In this document: positions 24,296 through 38,808 of the stretch, in pieces
How the letters are laid out: each line of letters begins with the position of its first letter
Position numbering within the stretch: position 1 is the stretch's first letter
NCBI RefSeq assembly: GCF_014805625.2
Contig: NW_023998464.1
Span: 8,403,813-8,467,812 of the forward strand
DNA: 64,000 bases
Source: Glossina fuscipes
Lineage: Eukaryota; Arthropoda; Insecta; Diptera; Glossinidae
Direction of reading: 5' to 3'
The notes under the pieces: generated by a model
What the model was told of the DNA's origin: nothing
What the model saw: only the letters and a program-made list of their open reading frames with translations
Database searches by the model: none
Translations under genes and position numbers: made by a program

Positions 24296-27200
24296 CTACA
24301 ATAAAATGAGTTTATGTAAAAATTAAATTATTTTTTCTTTCTCTCATCAAACTTAGTAACTAAACTACAATAAGAAACAAGGTATACTTGACTTAGATCG
24401 ATTCCTAAGATAAGTTAAAATCCCTAACACAAGATATACGTAAACAGATATCGAAAACCTGCGACAATTGTAATCTAAAAGCTACCAGATTAATAATGCC
24501 GGTAATATTAGGTAAGCCGGCGTCGCCCTTCGCTTGCTCCCGATCAGCGCACATTTGGGTCCAGGAGGAAATCAAAACTTCTAGTAATGCATTTTTCAGT
24601 CGCCACCAGAAATTTAAGAAAGAAATGTCCCTGTGAAGTGCCATTGCTATGCTTAAATAAGCATACAGCCCTTGAATGGATTGCTGGATAAAGTGAAGGT
24701 CGTAGATTATTTAAAGAGCGCTGATAAGTCATAAACAAGCGGTACGATTTGTTTGTATAATTGCTGAAATTATCTGACGTGTGTGGATGCGCGACTCGAT
24801 TTATACGGTTTTTGGACTGAGGTTAACAGTCAAAAGGAATGATATAGCACCAAATTTTTTAAAGACAGCGTTTTGTTGTTGCTTTTTTTTAACAACATGG
24901 CAAATTTAATTAATCTGCGAATTTTACATGGAGTAGAAGAAGAAACGGTACAGAGTACCAAATCAGGTGCAAGCACTTCGCAAGCGTAATTCAAGAAAGA
25001 AAATTGCGAATTAGCTCACATAATGTTTGTATCGAACGTGACGGCATTGAAAAAGAAACGAGGTTTCCTCATGTGAAAGTTTGTTATGTAGGCGGGCATG
25101 AGCACAAAGAAATATATTGATTTCTTTATTGATGCCTGAAGACATTTAACTCCTTTAATAACATTAATACCACTGGAAAGAGATAATATTCAGCTTAAAT
25201 CAATTTCATTGACATTCAAAACCTGCTTGTTTTTCATCAAGCATCACATCTTATTACTTTATCTGGTTTTGCATATAGCGTCCATGAAGATGAAACTTCA
25301 ACATGGATCAGTGCAAAAAGCGGCTCATCCGGGTTCTTACAATCATGTCTATGATAAGCACAAGTGAAAACACCCGCCGTTAGATAGCCTACACAAGTTC
25401 ACTTAATGCGGTTACTCGTACAAAGACTTTTCGCAATAAGGTGTTGTATGGGAAGTGATCCAAAAAGTTGCCCGGTGCGAATCTTTTACATCAGCTTTTT
25501 GTACTTGTGGCGAAATACCGCGGCACACCAAATTTCATCAAAATATCTTAAAAAGTGCGATCTATAGATTGAACCGAAGAAGGTTACGATCGGTATAGTA
25601 TATGCCAAATTATGAGAAAGAATTAATGAATAAATAAATAGAAATTGCCTTAATTTGTGCGTTCGAGCTTTTAACTAAGAAAAACAAATGTCCAGTCTAT
25701 CTTTAACACATTGACTGTCTCGCCAATTTTCAAGAAAATTTCAGCCAGGCGTCGCGCGCTTTTATACTGCGCTACACCATAATGTCTTTCTATAAAAATA
25801 CTTATTTATCGTAAAAAGAAGATTATTACGTTTGGAAACGAATTGCTAAGTTTCCTTTTAGGTTATCTATTTCAGCGAATTATAACGGTTTTTTCTCCAT
25901 TGCTGCTAAGATATGCTGAACAAAAATTAAATGTGTCCGAATTATGTCCATCTTCATAAAAATGGAGACGAACTATCTAATTATTGGTCGAAAAGCCCAT
26001 TGCATAGTTTTCATTTACCACGTAACATTCCACAAAGAACGAACGTTATATATATATATATTATTAGCTATATCATGTCTGAATAGAAAGAAGACTTTTT
26101 CAATGCAAAATAAAAATAAGGGGACAGATATTCGAAGAAGATAGTAAAGATATTATTGCATTCAAATGGAGAGGTTCACGAGGAGAATGTTATGAACAAA
26201 GTAACAAAGTATTATCCCATAAATACCAAATACAAGTTATATTCGTAATATTCGTGCTGCTACTGCAAGCCGACATTGATCTGAAAAATTGAAACCACTA
26301 GTTGTTCTTGTATACAATAAAAGAAAGTGTGGAATAGATTATTGTTATCAAATGATTTCCTATGCCACTACAAGTAGTAAAGGACTTAAATGGTACCGAA
26401 CACTTGATATCCATCTTCTTGTGGGAATTACAGTTGTAAACGCTCCAATCGTTTACAGAAGATTGCCTCAGAAAATACATAAATATCAGCAAATTTACAG
26501 AACTATTATCCCTGAAATTGTTAGAAACGCGTTTTGCGTTTGGGCAAAAAATTATGCTATTCAAATAAAAAACTTCATACGGACCGATCAAGGGCTTTGT
26601 ATAGACTGTTTTAAACCATTTCAGTATTTAATTTAATATTTTTTTAATAAACTTTTATAACAATTCAATTGCCTCGTATCCTGTGAAATATGCTTCGAAA
26701 TACTTACTAACTCACCTCGTACACCTCTGCCATTGGACAAGGATTATTTTTGAAGTCATTTTTAGCATATCCCAGAATAATGTTGCACTAAATTTTAAAC
26801 CTATGTCTATTAAAGATGTACAAGATGAAATCATTAAACCTTTTACGAAGAAGAAGATCTCTCAAGAAAATGATTAAAAAAATATTTTATTTGAATAGGA
26901 TCCATCGGTAGCTGCACGCTTCTCTTACAGGATACGAGTGCCGTTTCAAAAACACATCCGGTCTTAGGGCTGGTTTAGAGCTGTCTATTTAAGTAATTCT
27001 TCAGAAAAAATAAAAAGCCGCTTGCATCTGCAGCATCAGTGACAACAAGGTTCTACACGCACTTGTTTTCCTACTTCGTCAACCTAGTTTAGTCAGAAGA
27101 AAATATGCATGGTGAGTGGTAACATCTTCCAATTCAGTCCTGCTAATACCTTCTCAACAAGTTTTGCAATCTAAGAATGGTCATTGCCGTTAGTTTGGAA

Positions 27201-30200
27201 GAGCTCATTAAGCTTATCCCACTAAAGAGGATCATTCAGCTGTACTATCGGAACTACATCATTGTATTTAGATTTCCGATATCGCATCGTGTCGATCTCT
27301 TGTTACCATTCATCAAAATAAACAGCATGCCAACTATTTGCCCGTTTTCGCTTCAGAAATGTTAAAGATGCTCTAGTCAACCAATCGTTAGAAAGATCTA
27401 TAAAAATTTCTAAGACGTTGAGAAACACCGGTACGTTTGACATAACAATATCACCGCGGAATTAAAAATTTACCTAAATGCAATTTAACCATTTGCTGAA
27501 GATTGAATACAATAATATGATTAACGAACAGCCTAAAATCTAACGGACGAAATGCAAACGGCTGTTGAAACGAAATAAAATTGTTCAATTTTGGAGACAA
27601 TTGATAACGGACAGTGAAGGGTGTACGAGAGTTATGTTTGAAAATATCGTGGATGCGGCTGGAGAAACAGTGGCAAAGCCCATGTTGACGCCGGGTAAGG
27701 CAAAGCTTTAGATTTGCTGAAATCGAACACGAATCGCACATCGTCAGCTGGGCTGAAAAGTGTGGATGCATACTTGGTATAGTCCAAGCCTTAATTAGTC
27801 CAATGACAATTTCTTTTACTCGCCGAAAAACTGTTTTAAAGTAAAATTAAAACGAGACATATGAAAATCACTTTTACGCTTAAAAATCAAAAAAAAAAAA
27901 ATATTGGGTTATGGCACAATACCAAGTACCAAGAATACATTTAAAATAGTTGGAAAAAAAAATTTATTGAACTGTTTTACTTACAGCAAGAGCAACCTTC
28001 GATGACCAGACAAAGCAGAACAAATTTGCTTTTAAGTAAAATTAAAACGGACATCTTCAAAAAAAAAAAGTTATGGGCTTCTCTTATCTTTTCTCCATGT
28101 AGGCATTACTAAGAAAATACTGCTGGTTAAACTTTCATCTGAGGGAGGCTTAATTTAAGAAATTAAGATATATCAAATGATTCTGTGTGCCAGCTACCAG
28201 CAAGCCCTGTGAAATTATTTCAAGAAGTGGGCGAACACACTTTTCAAAGCTTTCGTTATTGCGTAGGGACACTTGTTTACAAGATTAAACGAACGAAAGT
28301 CAGTTTGTAACTAGTTGTGATTACATCAGACTGTTTATGTTTCTTTTAATTAAATCGACAAATAAGTAAAGTATTGAAATTAACTTAATTACTTTAGGCT
28401 AAATAAGCATTTATATGCTTGACAATATGGTGGTTCATTTTGGCTCACTCACTGACAATGATAAAAATAGCATGAAACAGCATAACGAAAAATTAAATAT
28501 ATTGTTAATAAATGTTAATTTATGATCTCTATTAGAAAATTCGCAAAAATTTCTTATTAGCTCTTTTTACTTTTCTTACACAGCACCGTCAAGAATGTGA
28601 TTTTGTCATTTTGTTTGTAACACCTATCTCTACCGATAGACTGTAAAAGGATGCATAGTTCTTCTCAATATAAGGTCTCAAGCTGTAATTTTACAAAACA
28701 TGGATATGCAGTGTTTCTCGATGTGTAATTTTACGTCCACTAAGCTACTTGTCGTCTGTCTGTTCCTTGGTTTTTAATGAACTCATGTTTTTAAAAAATA
28801 AATTATAGACATCCAGTTTGATATAGACGTCGCTTTTGCTGTAAGTAGATTCACATTGGAAATGGACAAGATGGAACTGTGACCACGCTTTTTTTAATTT
28901 TAATTTAATTTTTCCAACAGGGAGAACGGACGAAAGGACATGATAATATTGAATTATTTCACATTACTTATGTATGTTAGTACGCGATATCAATATTGCG
29001 GCATTCGCTGCATCCCGTGAGACGCGGCTAGATATTTAAGATAAGATAAGATACAGCAAACTTGTTGTGTCGCCCTTTCTGAAACCAACATGCACGTTCC
29101 GCGAGTTTGCTTACGGCGAAACTCTCCAAAAGCTCGTTGTCAAGCATCAGGCCGACCTCACATCACCATCGCATGTTACCTGACACCCGCGATACCGTAC
29201 TACCTTTGATAGATTCTTCGTGATAAAGAACATGCAACAGATTGCTATGCTCTCGTGCCCGGCTATTATTTCTTTAATTCGAAGATTTTCATGATTATAT
29301 GACAATCAAGAAAACCAATGAGAAGTCGCCAGCTTTTCAATCTCGTCGGGAAAGACTAATAAAATATTGAAAGCATTAGGTAAAGCGCACAAGATGAACG
29401 CTTTCATTTCATTGTTTCAATTTCTATTCACATATGCTACGATCTCGAAATTAGTTAACGTTTTCTTTAGTGTTCAGTGAAATATGTGCGGTACATCTCG
29501 AATAGAATTTGCATATCCGCGCGTCATTACACTAAGGTGTGTATAATATTCTCGTTTGCTTTCAAATATTTATTTTCATTTAATTGTTTTCATATGGTTT
29601 TTGGCTGATAGCAAACAAAAATTAAAATAATTTTGTCGAATCTTTTAAATTATGCAGATCGCTAGTTAGTGTAGACCAACATACTACATATTATAAATAA
29701 TGCAGATCGTCAATTAACACACAGTAACTAAAAAAATGTACAATATAGTGCAGTAGAGTACTGACACAAATTAAATGCAAGGTATTGTGATGGTCAAGTA
29801 TGGCCCCCATGAGGCTAACCAAACTTTTCTCGGCGATAGGAGTATGCTCAAGTCGGTAAAGGGAATTCAGTAATTTTAAGGTAACAGAAGAATTCACAAT
29901 TAGATGAGGCAAATAGGGGCCCAGTCGAGGATATGAATGGGCTAATAATGAAAATCCTGTTGCCTTTCTTCGGACTCTACAGGTTTTGAATGAACAAGAC
30001 TCTACTTCAACACACGGTTCAATTCAAAGAAAATTAAAAAAAAAATTTATGATCGTGGTGCAAACATTTCCCGAATAACTAAAAAAACAGATCATACATC
30101 GGAAATTTTGATCGTTATAACTCTACTAGATGTAATGATGATCGTATTTATATAATGTGGAAAACCGAATATTACGGTTCACTGGAAAACACCTGAAAAA

Positions 30201-33200
30201 TGTCGACCTTAAGCAGAAAAACATTGATCATTATTTGCTCGATTAGACAGAAGGCGTTGAATACGCTAACAAAAATACATGATTGTACTGAGTCAGGCTG
30301 GAAAAATACTGGTTGTTGTCACTCCAGTATAGACTAAAGCTGGAAAGCATATTTACAAGATCTTCTAAAATAAGAAATAATAATCAAAAAGTTAGTCAGT
30401 CTTACATAATAGAAGAAACATTGGCTGCAAATCAGGAAGGAACAGGAATTTGCTAAGAAAAAAATTAGCCATACTATTTTGCATATATAGAAGAATGTTC
30501 GTTATAATTACTTTAGTAGACATGAGACGTAACATTATATAAAAGAAAAATTGGCCAATAGTGTTGTACTAGGCTAGACATGAAAATGTGAAATCGTATA
30601 TAGAAAAATCTTGGGGTTACTATTACTCTACGATATCCGAGACGAGTAAAAACGCAAAAATATTATTCCTTTTAAATGTAATTAAAAAACAGCGTTATCG
30701 ACACCACATTTCAATTCATCACCTGATATTAGAGACGCTGTGCATATTGTGCATAAAATTATGATTTTGTTTAGGAAATGAGTAGATAGCATGAAAGATA
30801 GTGAGAATTCGCCGCATGTATCGGTCATGTTATAAGTGAGTTAGTAGTGCAACCTTTTAATATTTTAGACTCATTTTATTATCATCGGTGGTGAAAAAGA
30901 CTTGTTTTGCAAACAATACGGTTTGAATATTTCACCGATTGAATTAACTTACATTTTTAATAATATTCATAGGCAAACGTAGATAGATGAATAGATGCTA
31001 CTTGAAATTGTGAAAAAAGTTCTATAATCGACTTGGCTAAAAGAATAAGAGAATCTTTGTGGAATAATTACGAAAGAAATTTAAAATTCTGCGTAATATC
31101 AATTGATTAACACAACATAATTTGCGTTAAAATTCGTAGAGAAAAAGAAATCGGCAGTAATGGCGATCTTGATAAGCATAATGCGATAATGTAAACAGAA
31201 TGAGGAAACGATGTTTTTGACATTAGTAGATAATATAATGTGATGCAAGTAAAGGAAACTGAAAACAACAACAAAAGCACACACTATAGCTGAAAACAAG
31301 TGCATAAACGCGCCTATTAGAAAAGGTAACCACTTCATATATGTACATGACCTTGGTAGTTGACTCACGGTCAAAGAAATAAGACTAGCATCGAATGGCC
31401 TTCATTTGCCGTCATCGATTATTATTTTGGTTGAACAACTAATGACCGGCGGTTATATGGCTAAGAAATAGCCTTGAATGTATAATTATTGTTTTTATTT
31501 GATTTTTTTGTTTTTTATTATTACAATTATTAGTTTTATTTACAATAACAATATTATTTTATAAAAAACGAAAACAATACAAATTTACAAATAAATAAAC
31601 ATTTGCCTAAGAAAACTTAATTTAATTGTTTGCTGAGCTAATTGCGTTTGTTGTTGTTTTTGCAGTTTCTTTGCTGACTGGAATAAAGCATTTTGTGGTT
31701 GTAAAGCATTCAAAAATTAAAAAAGAATAAAAATTTGAGATAAAATATATATAGGGGGACAAACATCAGACCATAATAGTTGACTATTTCTTACTATTCC
31801 GCACAAAACGGTCAATTTTGTTTAGACGACAAAACAACAAATTGACACAAAATGCTTTGGAAGAAGAAGTCATTTTAATATTTGGGCTATGGTAAATCTT
31901 AGCATATATCCACATATTCTCGCTTTGATTATAGACATATCCAAAATTTGCTAATGTTGTTGGTAATGGTGGAAGAGGAATATTTTTCAAAATAAATTTC
32001 TTTAGTATCCATTAGTATCCGAATATATATTGTTTTAATTCTGCGTTATACGTGGGTGTATGTATATGTTTGTTTGTGGGTGCGCGCGCGCACGTATGTA
32101 TGTGTGGGAGTGAGTGTGTATATTTCTATTAATTTTTTATGGTGTTTATTTTCTTTTCAAATGCCACCCAAAATAGCTGCCGAATTTTATTAAATGTAAT
32201 TCAGTGTACAATCCTCTAATTAACTTTTCCTTTTTTCTTTTTTGCAAATTAAAATGAAAAAAATTCGCAGAAAAACAAAAACTATTTTGATCATTATTCC
32301 TCTTCATCCACACCTACACATAAGGGACAAACGGGTTTGCCTTCCATTGCATAGAAAGATTTGCCCCGTACTGGCTTCTTGCAGTCCTAGAAAATCAATT
32401 AATAAAAATCCATTAATATTAAAAATATTTCTCTTGACAGCAAAAGAAATTGAATCGCTTAACTTAACGAGCGGAAATTTTGCAAAAATTTAAAGAATTA
32501 CTATAACTTACCCTGCAGACAAAGCAGTCGGGATGCCATTGCGAGTTTAAAGCGGATATATAATTCTCCATGATGGCCCGATTACAACCATTGCACTTGG
32601 GAGCAAACATTTCAAAGTAATCGTTACGGCAATAAGGTTTGCCATCACGTTCGTGAAAGCCGTCTTCGCCAAATTGTTGACCGCATTGAGCGCAGAAAAA
32701 GTGCTCCGTATGCCAAGTCTTACCTAAGGCAGTAATCACTTGACCGACTATTGGTTTTTCACAGGCACTGCAGCATCCTTTTTGCACGGTATTGACTCCT
32801 TGACGATTCATGTTGGCCTGTAGGCTTCCTAGCATAGAATCTAACTGATCGGGTTGATGATCTTCTACTACAGTCGTAGTTTCAGTAATGGTTTGAGTTA
32901 AATGTGAGGTGCCTTTGTTCGGCTTGGCGTAGTCCGTTACAGTTTGATGATAATGATTTGAACCGTTGTTTACCTTAAATGGGCAAAAATGCAAAGTTGA
33001 TTATTAAAAGTACGAATATGTTCATGTGTATAGAGCTTTTTTTCTTTAAACTACATGATCTACATTACAAAGGCAACAAGATATATTTTGTCCCCATTGG
33101 CACAAAGTCGAGGTTTTTTTTCTTACTGTTTTTGTTTTTGGCTTGTTTGCTAAGAGCGATCCGTTATGTGTGATGAAAATTCTTAAACTGAAAATAATTT

Positions 33201-36200
33201 TATATCTGCTGATCATAAAAAGTTTGCTTGCTTTGCCGAAATTGCGCGGTACGAGCGCGTCACCATACTTTTTCTTCCTCACTTCCGTACGAATCCGATT
33301 ATGTACGCTTTACACACATTTCCACACAAAAATTAAAAAAAATCTTGTGCATCTTTGCACACGACGGCAACAACAATAACAACAGCAATAACAACGACGC
33401 ATTGATGAAGAAAAGAAGAAAATTTGCCTCTGGCCGCCGCAACAAATATTGAACATAATACAGACACACATGACACCGCCGGCAACTCTCTACGTTTTGC
33501 CGTTACTATCATGGCCAGAAACGTATGAATATAAGTGAGAATATTGTTGTTACAAAAATAATAATTATTCCGCTTATATGAGTTGTTCTTGTTCCTCTTT
33601 TCGGTATGGATTTATCATAAATAACTGCATAGATGGACGCATCTTGACTGAGGGTGGGAAGGCATTATCGCAGGGCTGGGAATTTGGTTCATAAAAACAA
33701 CCGAATAATTACGAAAGACGCCACAATACATACATGGATGAATGCAATGAAACTAAAACTTTGTAACCCAATTAAATTAAATGGATGATATTTTCTTTCT
33801 TTTTCTATTTAAGATTCCGAATATGCTGGTCAAGTATGGAAGAGCAGCGAAAATTTAATACTTTCGACTTTATCACTGGTCATATTTATTACCCTGATAA
33901 TTGCTTAATTGCAAAACATTCCATCATGCTTGAATTTGAAAACCGATCCACAAAAATTCTTACGGAAGGTATTTGGTATTTTCACTGAATTTGTTCCTCA
34001 AAACAATTGCTGTACTTTATCCAAATTCCTTTATTTTTTTATTTCTATAGAGTTTTTCAGAAAGTTTTTCAAAGGATATGTCCAACACATACCACAGGAA
34101 AGAAAGATTTGAGTTAGTAGAAGAAAAATCCTTTGCAAGTCCTGCAAATTATAAATCGTCTTAATTCGGATGAAACTTAATTTCCACCTTTATTTTCGGA
34201 AATATTTCCAATACATATAGATATATATATAGTATAGATATATATATAGTAGTAGAATGGTTTCAAGATAAGACGCGCTCCAGATGAACAACATCATATA
34301 CCAGTGAAAGCCACATCAACGAAATCAAAGATTTGATGCTCGAAAATCGTCGACGAACAATTGGATGCCTTGCTGATGTGGTCGTATGATTTAAATCAAT
34401 CCAAACCATTTTAAAAAATATTTTACATTTCAAAGGCGGTAAATCTCGATAGGTTCCGAAGATACTCATTGGTTCTTTAAAAAAATTTGGACGAGAAATT
34501 GACCTATTTCCTTTTACCATCGTATTAGCCCAATTTAGCGCCGTCCCAATTGTTTTCGTTCAAGAAACTTTAAAACCGAAGAATAACTTGGAAGGCGTAT
34601 ACATTGAGATTTAGAAGAACAAATAAAGACTTTTCATCTTATAAACGAATTCACTTTATTTTTTGGACACGGTAATGCATTCTGACCGATACCTTTCTTA
34701 GAATTCTGGAATGAAGTCTCAGTGTTTCGGTTCCACTGGGTTTTAAATCATTCGAAAAATGTTTTCGGTTGTGGCTCCCAATAATTCGGTAAAATTAAAT
34801 TAATAAACACAGGTGGGAGAAGATCGATAAAACATTCCACCACCTAAACTATTCGCATAACCGTTTCATTATTTACTAAGAATCTTAGAAACGTTAACGT
34901 ATTATTAGACCAATTCATAGAACAATAAACCTCAAGACAAAAGAAATGTCTTTCATCCTTTCTTGCCAAATTCGAGTTTACTCCTCAATAAACTCTTCTT
35001 CAACACATACAAATAATTCCAATATTTCCATGCCTTTTCTATAAAACGTTTTTTCAAGACCATCGTTGTGACTTCATTGGGATACGGATTTGAAGAACAC
35101 TTTAGGTAGAGCAGCAAAATCAAACTTCAATTTAAGCAACTAGGCCCTTGTAACATTTGAATAGTGGCACAGTCCTTTTTATCCGCTATATAAAAGCGAG
35201 ATTTATTTAAAGAACTCTCATGGTTACACATTCGCTTGAAAAAGTGTATACTGTTGCGGAAATCTCGAATCCAGTTCATTCCAACTAATTGATTGCCAAA
35301 AAAAAAAAAATGCCTAGAGAGGCAAAACCCAAGTGCACATTCGCGGCGCGTCATGCAGCTGCCGGCCGAGGAAAACGATTAGCGAAAAAGCACGTTAACG
35401 GATTAAAAATGAAGCCATGAACTTGTGCAATAATAATATGCTTCTAAAAATATATATAAATAGACTATTTGCGGAAGGCAGGGATAGTAGGACAAGGACG
35501 TTTGGGTCGAAAAAGAATATTTGAGTTGAGAAGTCGTGAGTATTGCTAAAGTAAAATGTAAATAGCCCTACCCTTAAACAAATTGGTTGTAAATAAAAGA
35601 GTCCTGAAGTAAAAGCATGCAAGTGCATTTCTCTTTAAAAAAATATCCAGGATTTAGTGATACGAACCGTATCCGAGAAAAGCAAATTTCGTAACAATAC
35701 AAACTGTCATGATATCTTGGCGATTTCTGATACCAACGATTAAGTAATGATTAATTTCCTCCCTTTCGAAAATAGTGGTAAGAGGTAGAATCACTTAAAC
35801 CGCCGTCATTCGCAAACAAATAGTAGAAATGGCGCGAAATTTTGACAATCGATGGCACGCATTGTTCCTTTAAATTATATGATTTACAACCAAGTGATTA
35901 CATTATCAGGATTATTAATAACCTATTGAAAATATTTAAGGAAACTTCTGCCCATGGAATGTAATTCGTAAGTGATTAAGTAACCGGTCAGTTGATATAG
36001 AATAGAGAGAATAGAGGAAGTATTAAGAATTAGATGGTTTCGCCAGAATTATATATAAAAGTTTTCGTCATCTTGGAGTAACCATGAGATACCAAAGTAA
36101 AGACAAAATAAGATCGTAGCTCCCTATTAGTAGAGAGCAGAGTAGAAAAGATGTTTCGTTTGTTTTCAAAGTTGTTTCATTTGTTTAATTATCGCCGCCA

Positions 36201-38766
36201 CTTTCCAATTTTTGCTGCTAAATGAAACCCAAGAAAAATTTTTTTTTAATTTCAGAATAAGCCAAAGTAAACGGCCACGGGGAAACAGTTAAGTCGCTTC
36301 AGTGTTTCAAGTTGGTCAAAGAACACATTAAGCGTGTCTTCTGAAGTAAGCGCCTTATTTCATATTTTGCTCATAAGATTTAGCCGGAGGATTTGCTTTT
36401 TGCCATTTCAACTTATCAGTTAATCACGAAAACCGACTTGCTTCAATAATCTACGAATTCTCTATGGAAGTTGTCTACCGGACCCTGATATTTCCATAAA
36501 ACGAATCCATTGGGCGTATTGTCAAATGCTGCCTTTCGAACGTTTTTATGGTACTAAGTTAGCAAATTGAAATTGCAACGAGAGAATTTGGGAAGGACAT
36601 TAAATTATTAACAACAAATTCTTTTTCCTTTTTTAGAAGGAAACTTCCCCCGGAATAAAAAGCGGACGTGTCTCTTATGTGAAACTATATATATTCTCTG
36701 CACGAAAACTGACTATCTTTCCATAGAAAGAAATATTGCAGTCTTCTTCTGATAAGCGTACACCCGAACATGGCCCCGATAACCACATCTGCAACTATTT
36801 GCTTTGAAAGTTATGATAAGCCCCATTCCCAAGCTGTTTAAAGAATTTGTAACAGGTAAGTGACAAATTGCTGCTTGCCAGCTTCCAAGTTGCGGGAACC
36901 CGTTGCGTTAATGAATGCAGCTTTCAACGATCGGAAACAAAGAGATGTAAAATTCTGCAAGACTTTCGATAAGATCAACCACAATATACTTCGAAATAGA
37001 ACATTGGTTATAATGAACGTGGGTACACTCTTATGTAACCCAATAGATTCAACATGCACTCGTTAATGATGCATCCTCTAAAGAAGTCGTAGTACAATCC
37101 GGAGTTCTTCAAGGCAATTATCTCGGCCCTGCATAAAAAACTCTCGGGTTCTAATGTATGCTGATGACATTAAAATTGCCTAAAGGTGGGGTGATAGTTA
37201 AGCCCATCTCTACCTTCCGGAGGACCTTGACAATTAGTACAAATGGTACTTTACCAATCTAGTGCCTCCAAATATTAAGAAATGTCAGGACATGGTTTCT
37301 TGCCAGATCAATGCTTTCAATACATCGCCTCATTACACTACTCTTTTGCAATATATGTCGCCAACGAGAGCTATTCTGTAAAGTTGTTCGATTATCAGGG
37401 ATACACAATATGACGTTTATCGTAAACAGATTGAGTCCGTACAAAGACAGTTTCTACTGCTCTGCTTGCGATGTATACCCTAAAATTTTAGGGTTATAAA
37501 ATTGCTCACACTTAAAAGCAGACGTGTTATGCTAAATGTGGCTTTTGTCCATAATCTTCTGAATCGTATATCTCGTTTCGAGTACCTGATATCTAAAATA
37601 TACTCGAATGTTTCACACCATTTTCGGATACCTATTATAAATTGCTGCAGAAAAAACTATAGTAACAACGATCGTATCCGAAGAAAGGAAAGGATACAAT
37701 GAAACTATAACACGGTCGATTCCAAGATTATTAAACAATTGAATACTCTGTAATGTATTCGTTTTGGCTAGTGATTAGCTGAAACATGGGGTTTTTACAT
37801 TTAACGTATTGGTGTTTACGGTTAAATTTTCGCCATGTATGTTATAGCTGACTGCGTATTGCGTTTAATAAATATAAAGAATACTACTAATTTTGCGATA
37901 TATATTTTCAAGTGTTATAAAATGCAGTAGATTTTTGTGCACAGTAGAGAACTGAAGAAATGAGATAAAAATTCAGTAATTCCAGTGATAGTTGTCTAAG
38001 ATATTTTCTCTTCAGTTACACCGACACGTGAGAACTATTTTATATAATTTTTTTAACAAACTTTTATGTTTTAATATGGCTTCGCTATCTCGGAACAATT
38101 TTCCATTGATGGCTGATAGAAAATCCGATCAATTCCATTCTTGTAAGAAGAAAATTTCTTTTTTTATTTACCCAAGGAGACGCTACTTTTAATAATAAAG
38201 AATCTTAGAACTGTAACGATGTCATTTTATAAAATAATATAGATGCTCTTTGGGTTTCCCGATACGCAATTTCAGTTTCATTATAATGTCAAAAAGGTGG
38301 ATTACCAAAAAATAAAGCGTGTATCGAAATGGATTCATATTTCCCAATTAATTTAATTAAAACACTTTCACTTTTTTCTTTTAAAATCGAATATAATACA
38401 CGTTTCTATTGACTGACGTATTTGGACTGCTATTCATTAATAATATGTGCATTAAAATTCATTAGCAGTAGATTCGAAATGCCATTCAAGGTGGTTTTAA
38501 ATAAATGTCAATCATACATATCACCTATACCTCGCGCCGCTCTAAACGGATGCATGTGAGGATATTAATAACCAACGCCTACCTCAGATGTATAAGAGCA
38601 ACAAAATTGAGTTTTCAATTTTTTTGTCATATAAGGATTTTCTCGAAATGAGGAAAATGAGTTTGCTGACAATCATGGGTAAATACATTTGTATGTATGT
38701 ATGTGCATCTGCGTGTCGCTTAATTTAGAAACTATGTAAAAACAAATTTTAAAAATATTTTCTCTT

Positions 38767-38808
<42 letters not shown>

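Larger units (their letters stand above)
24296..32511 (-). other. Pax intron 7, long form (8.2 kb)
   Basis: It contains the alternative exon at 32386-32294 and a piggyBac fragment on the opposite strand (25.94-26.64 kb). A CA/GC-rich stretch at about 32050-32120 includes a TGCGCGCGCGCA palindrome. The rest is AT-rich with only short, unsupported ORFs. Confidence 0.75.

Noticed and set aside
24405..24738. Two overlapping minus-strand ORFs next to the last Pax exon
   Set aside because: They lie upstream of the exon acceptor, lack LIM residues and match nothing; treated as intron.
27451..27771. 106-codon minus-strand ORF in Pax intron 7
   Set aside because: No recognisable motif; composition on either strand does not suggest a known transposon or gene.
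32060..32120. GC-alternating palindrome TGCGCGCGCGCA as a regulatory site
   Set aside because: Simple sequence in a GT-rich tract; no evidence of function.
33228..33452. ORF with an NNNNNSNNN run
   Set aside because: Produced by a CAACAATAACAACAG simple repeat in Pax intron 6.
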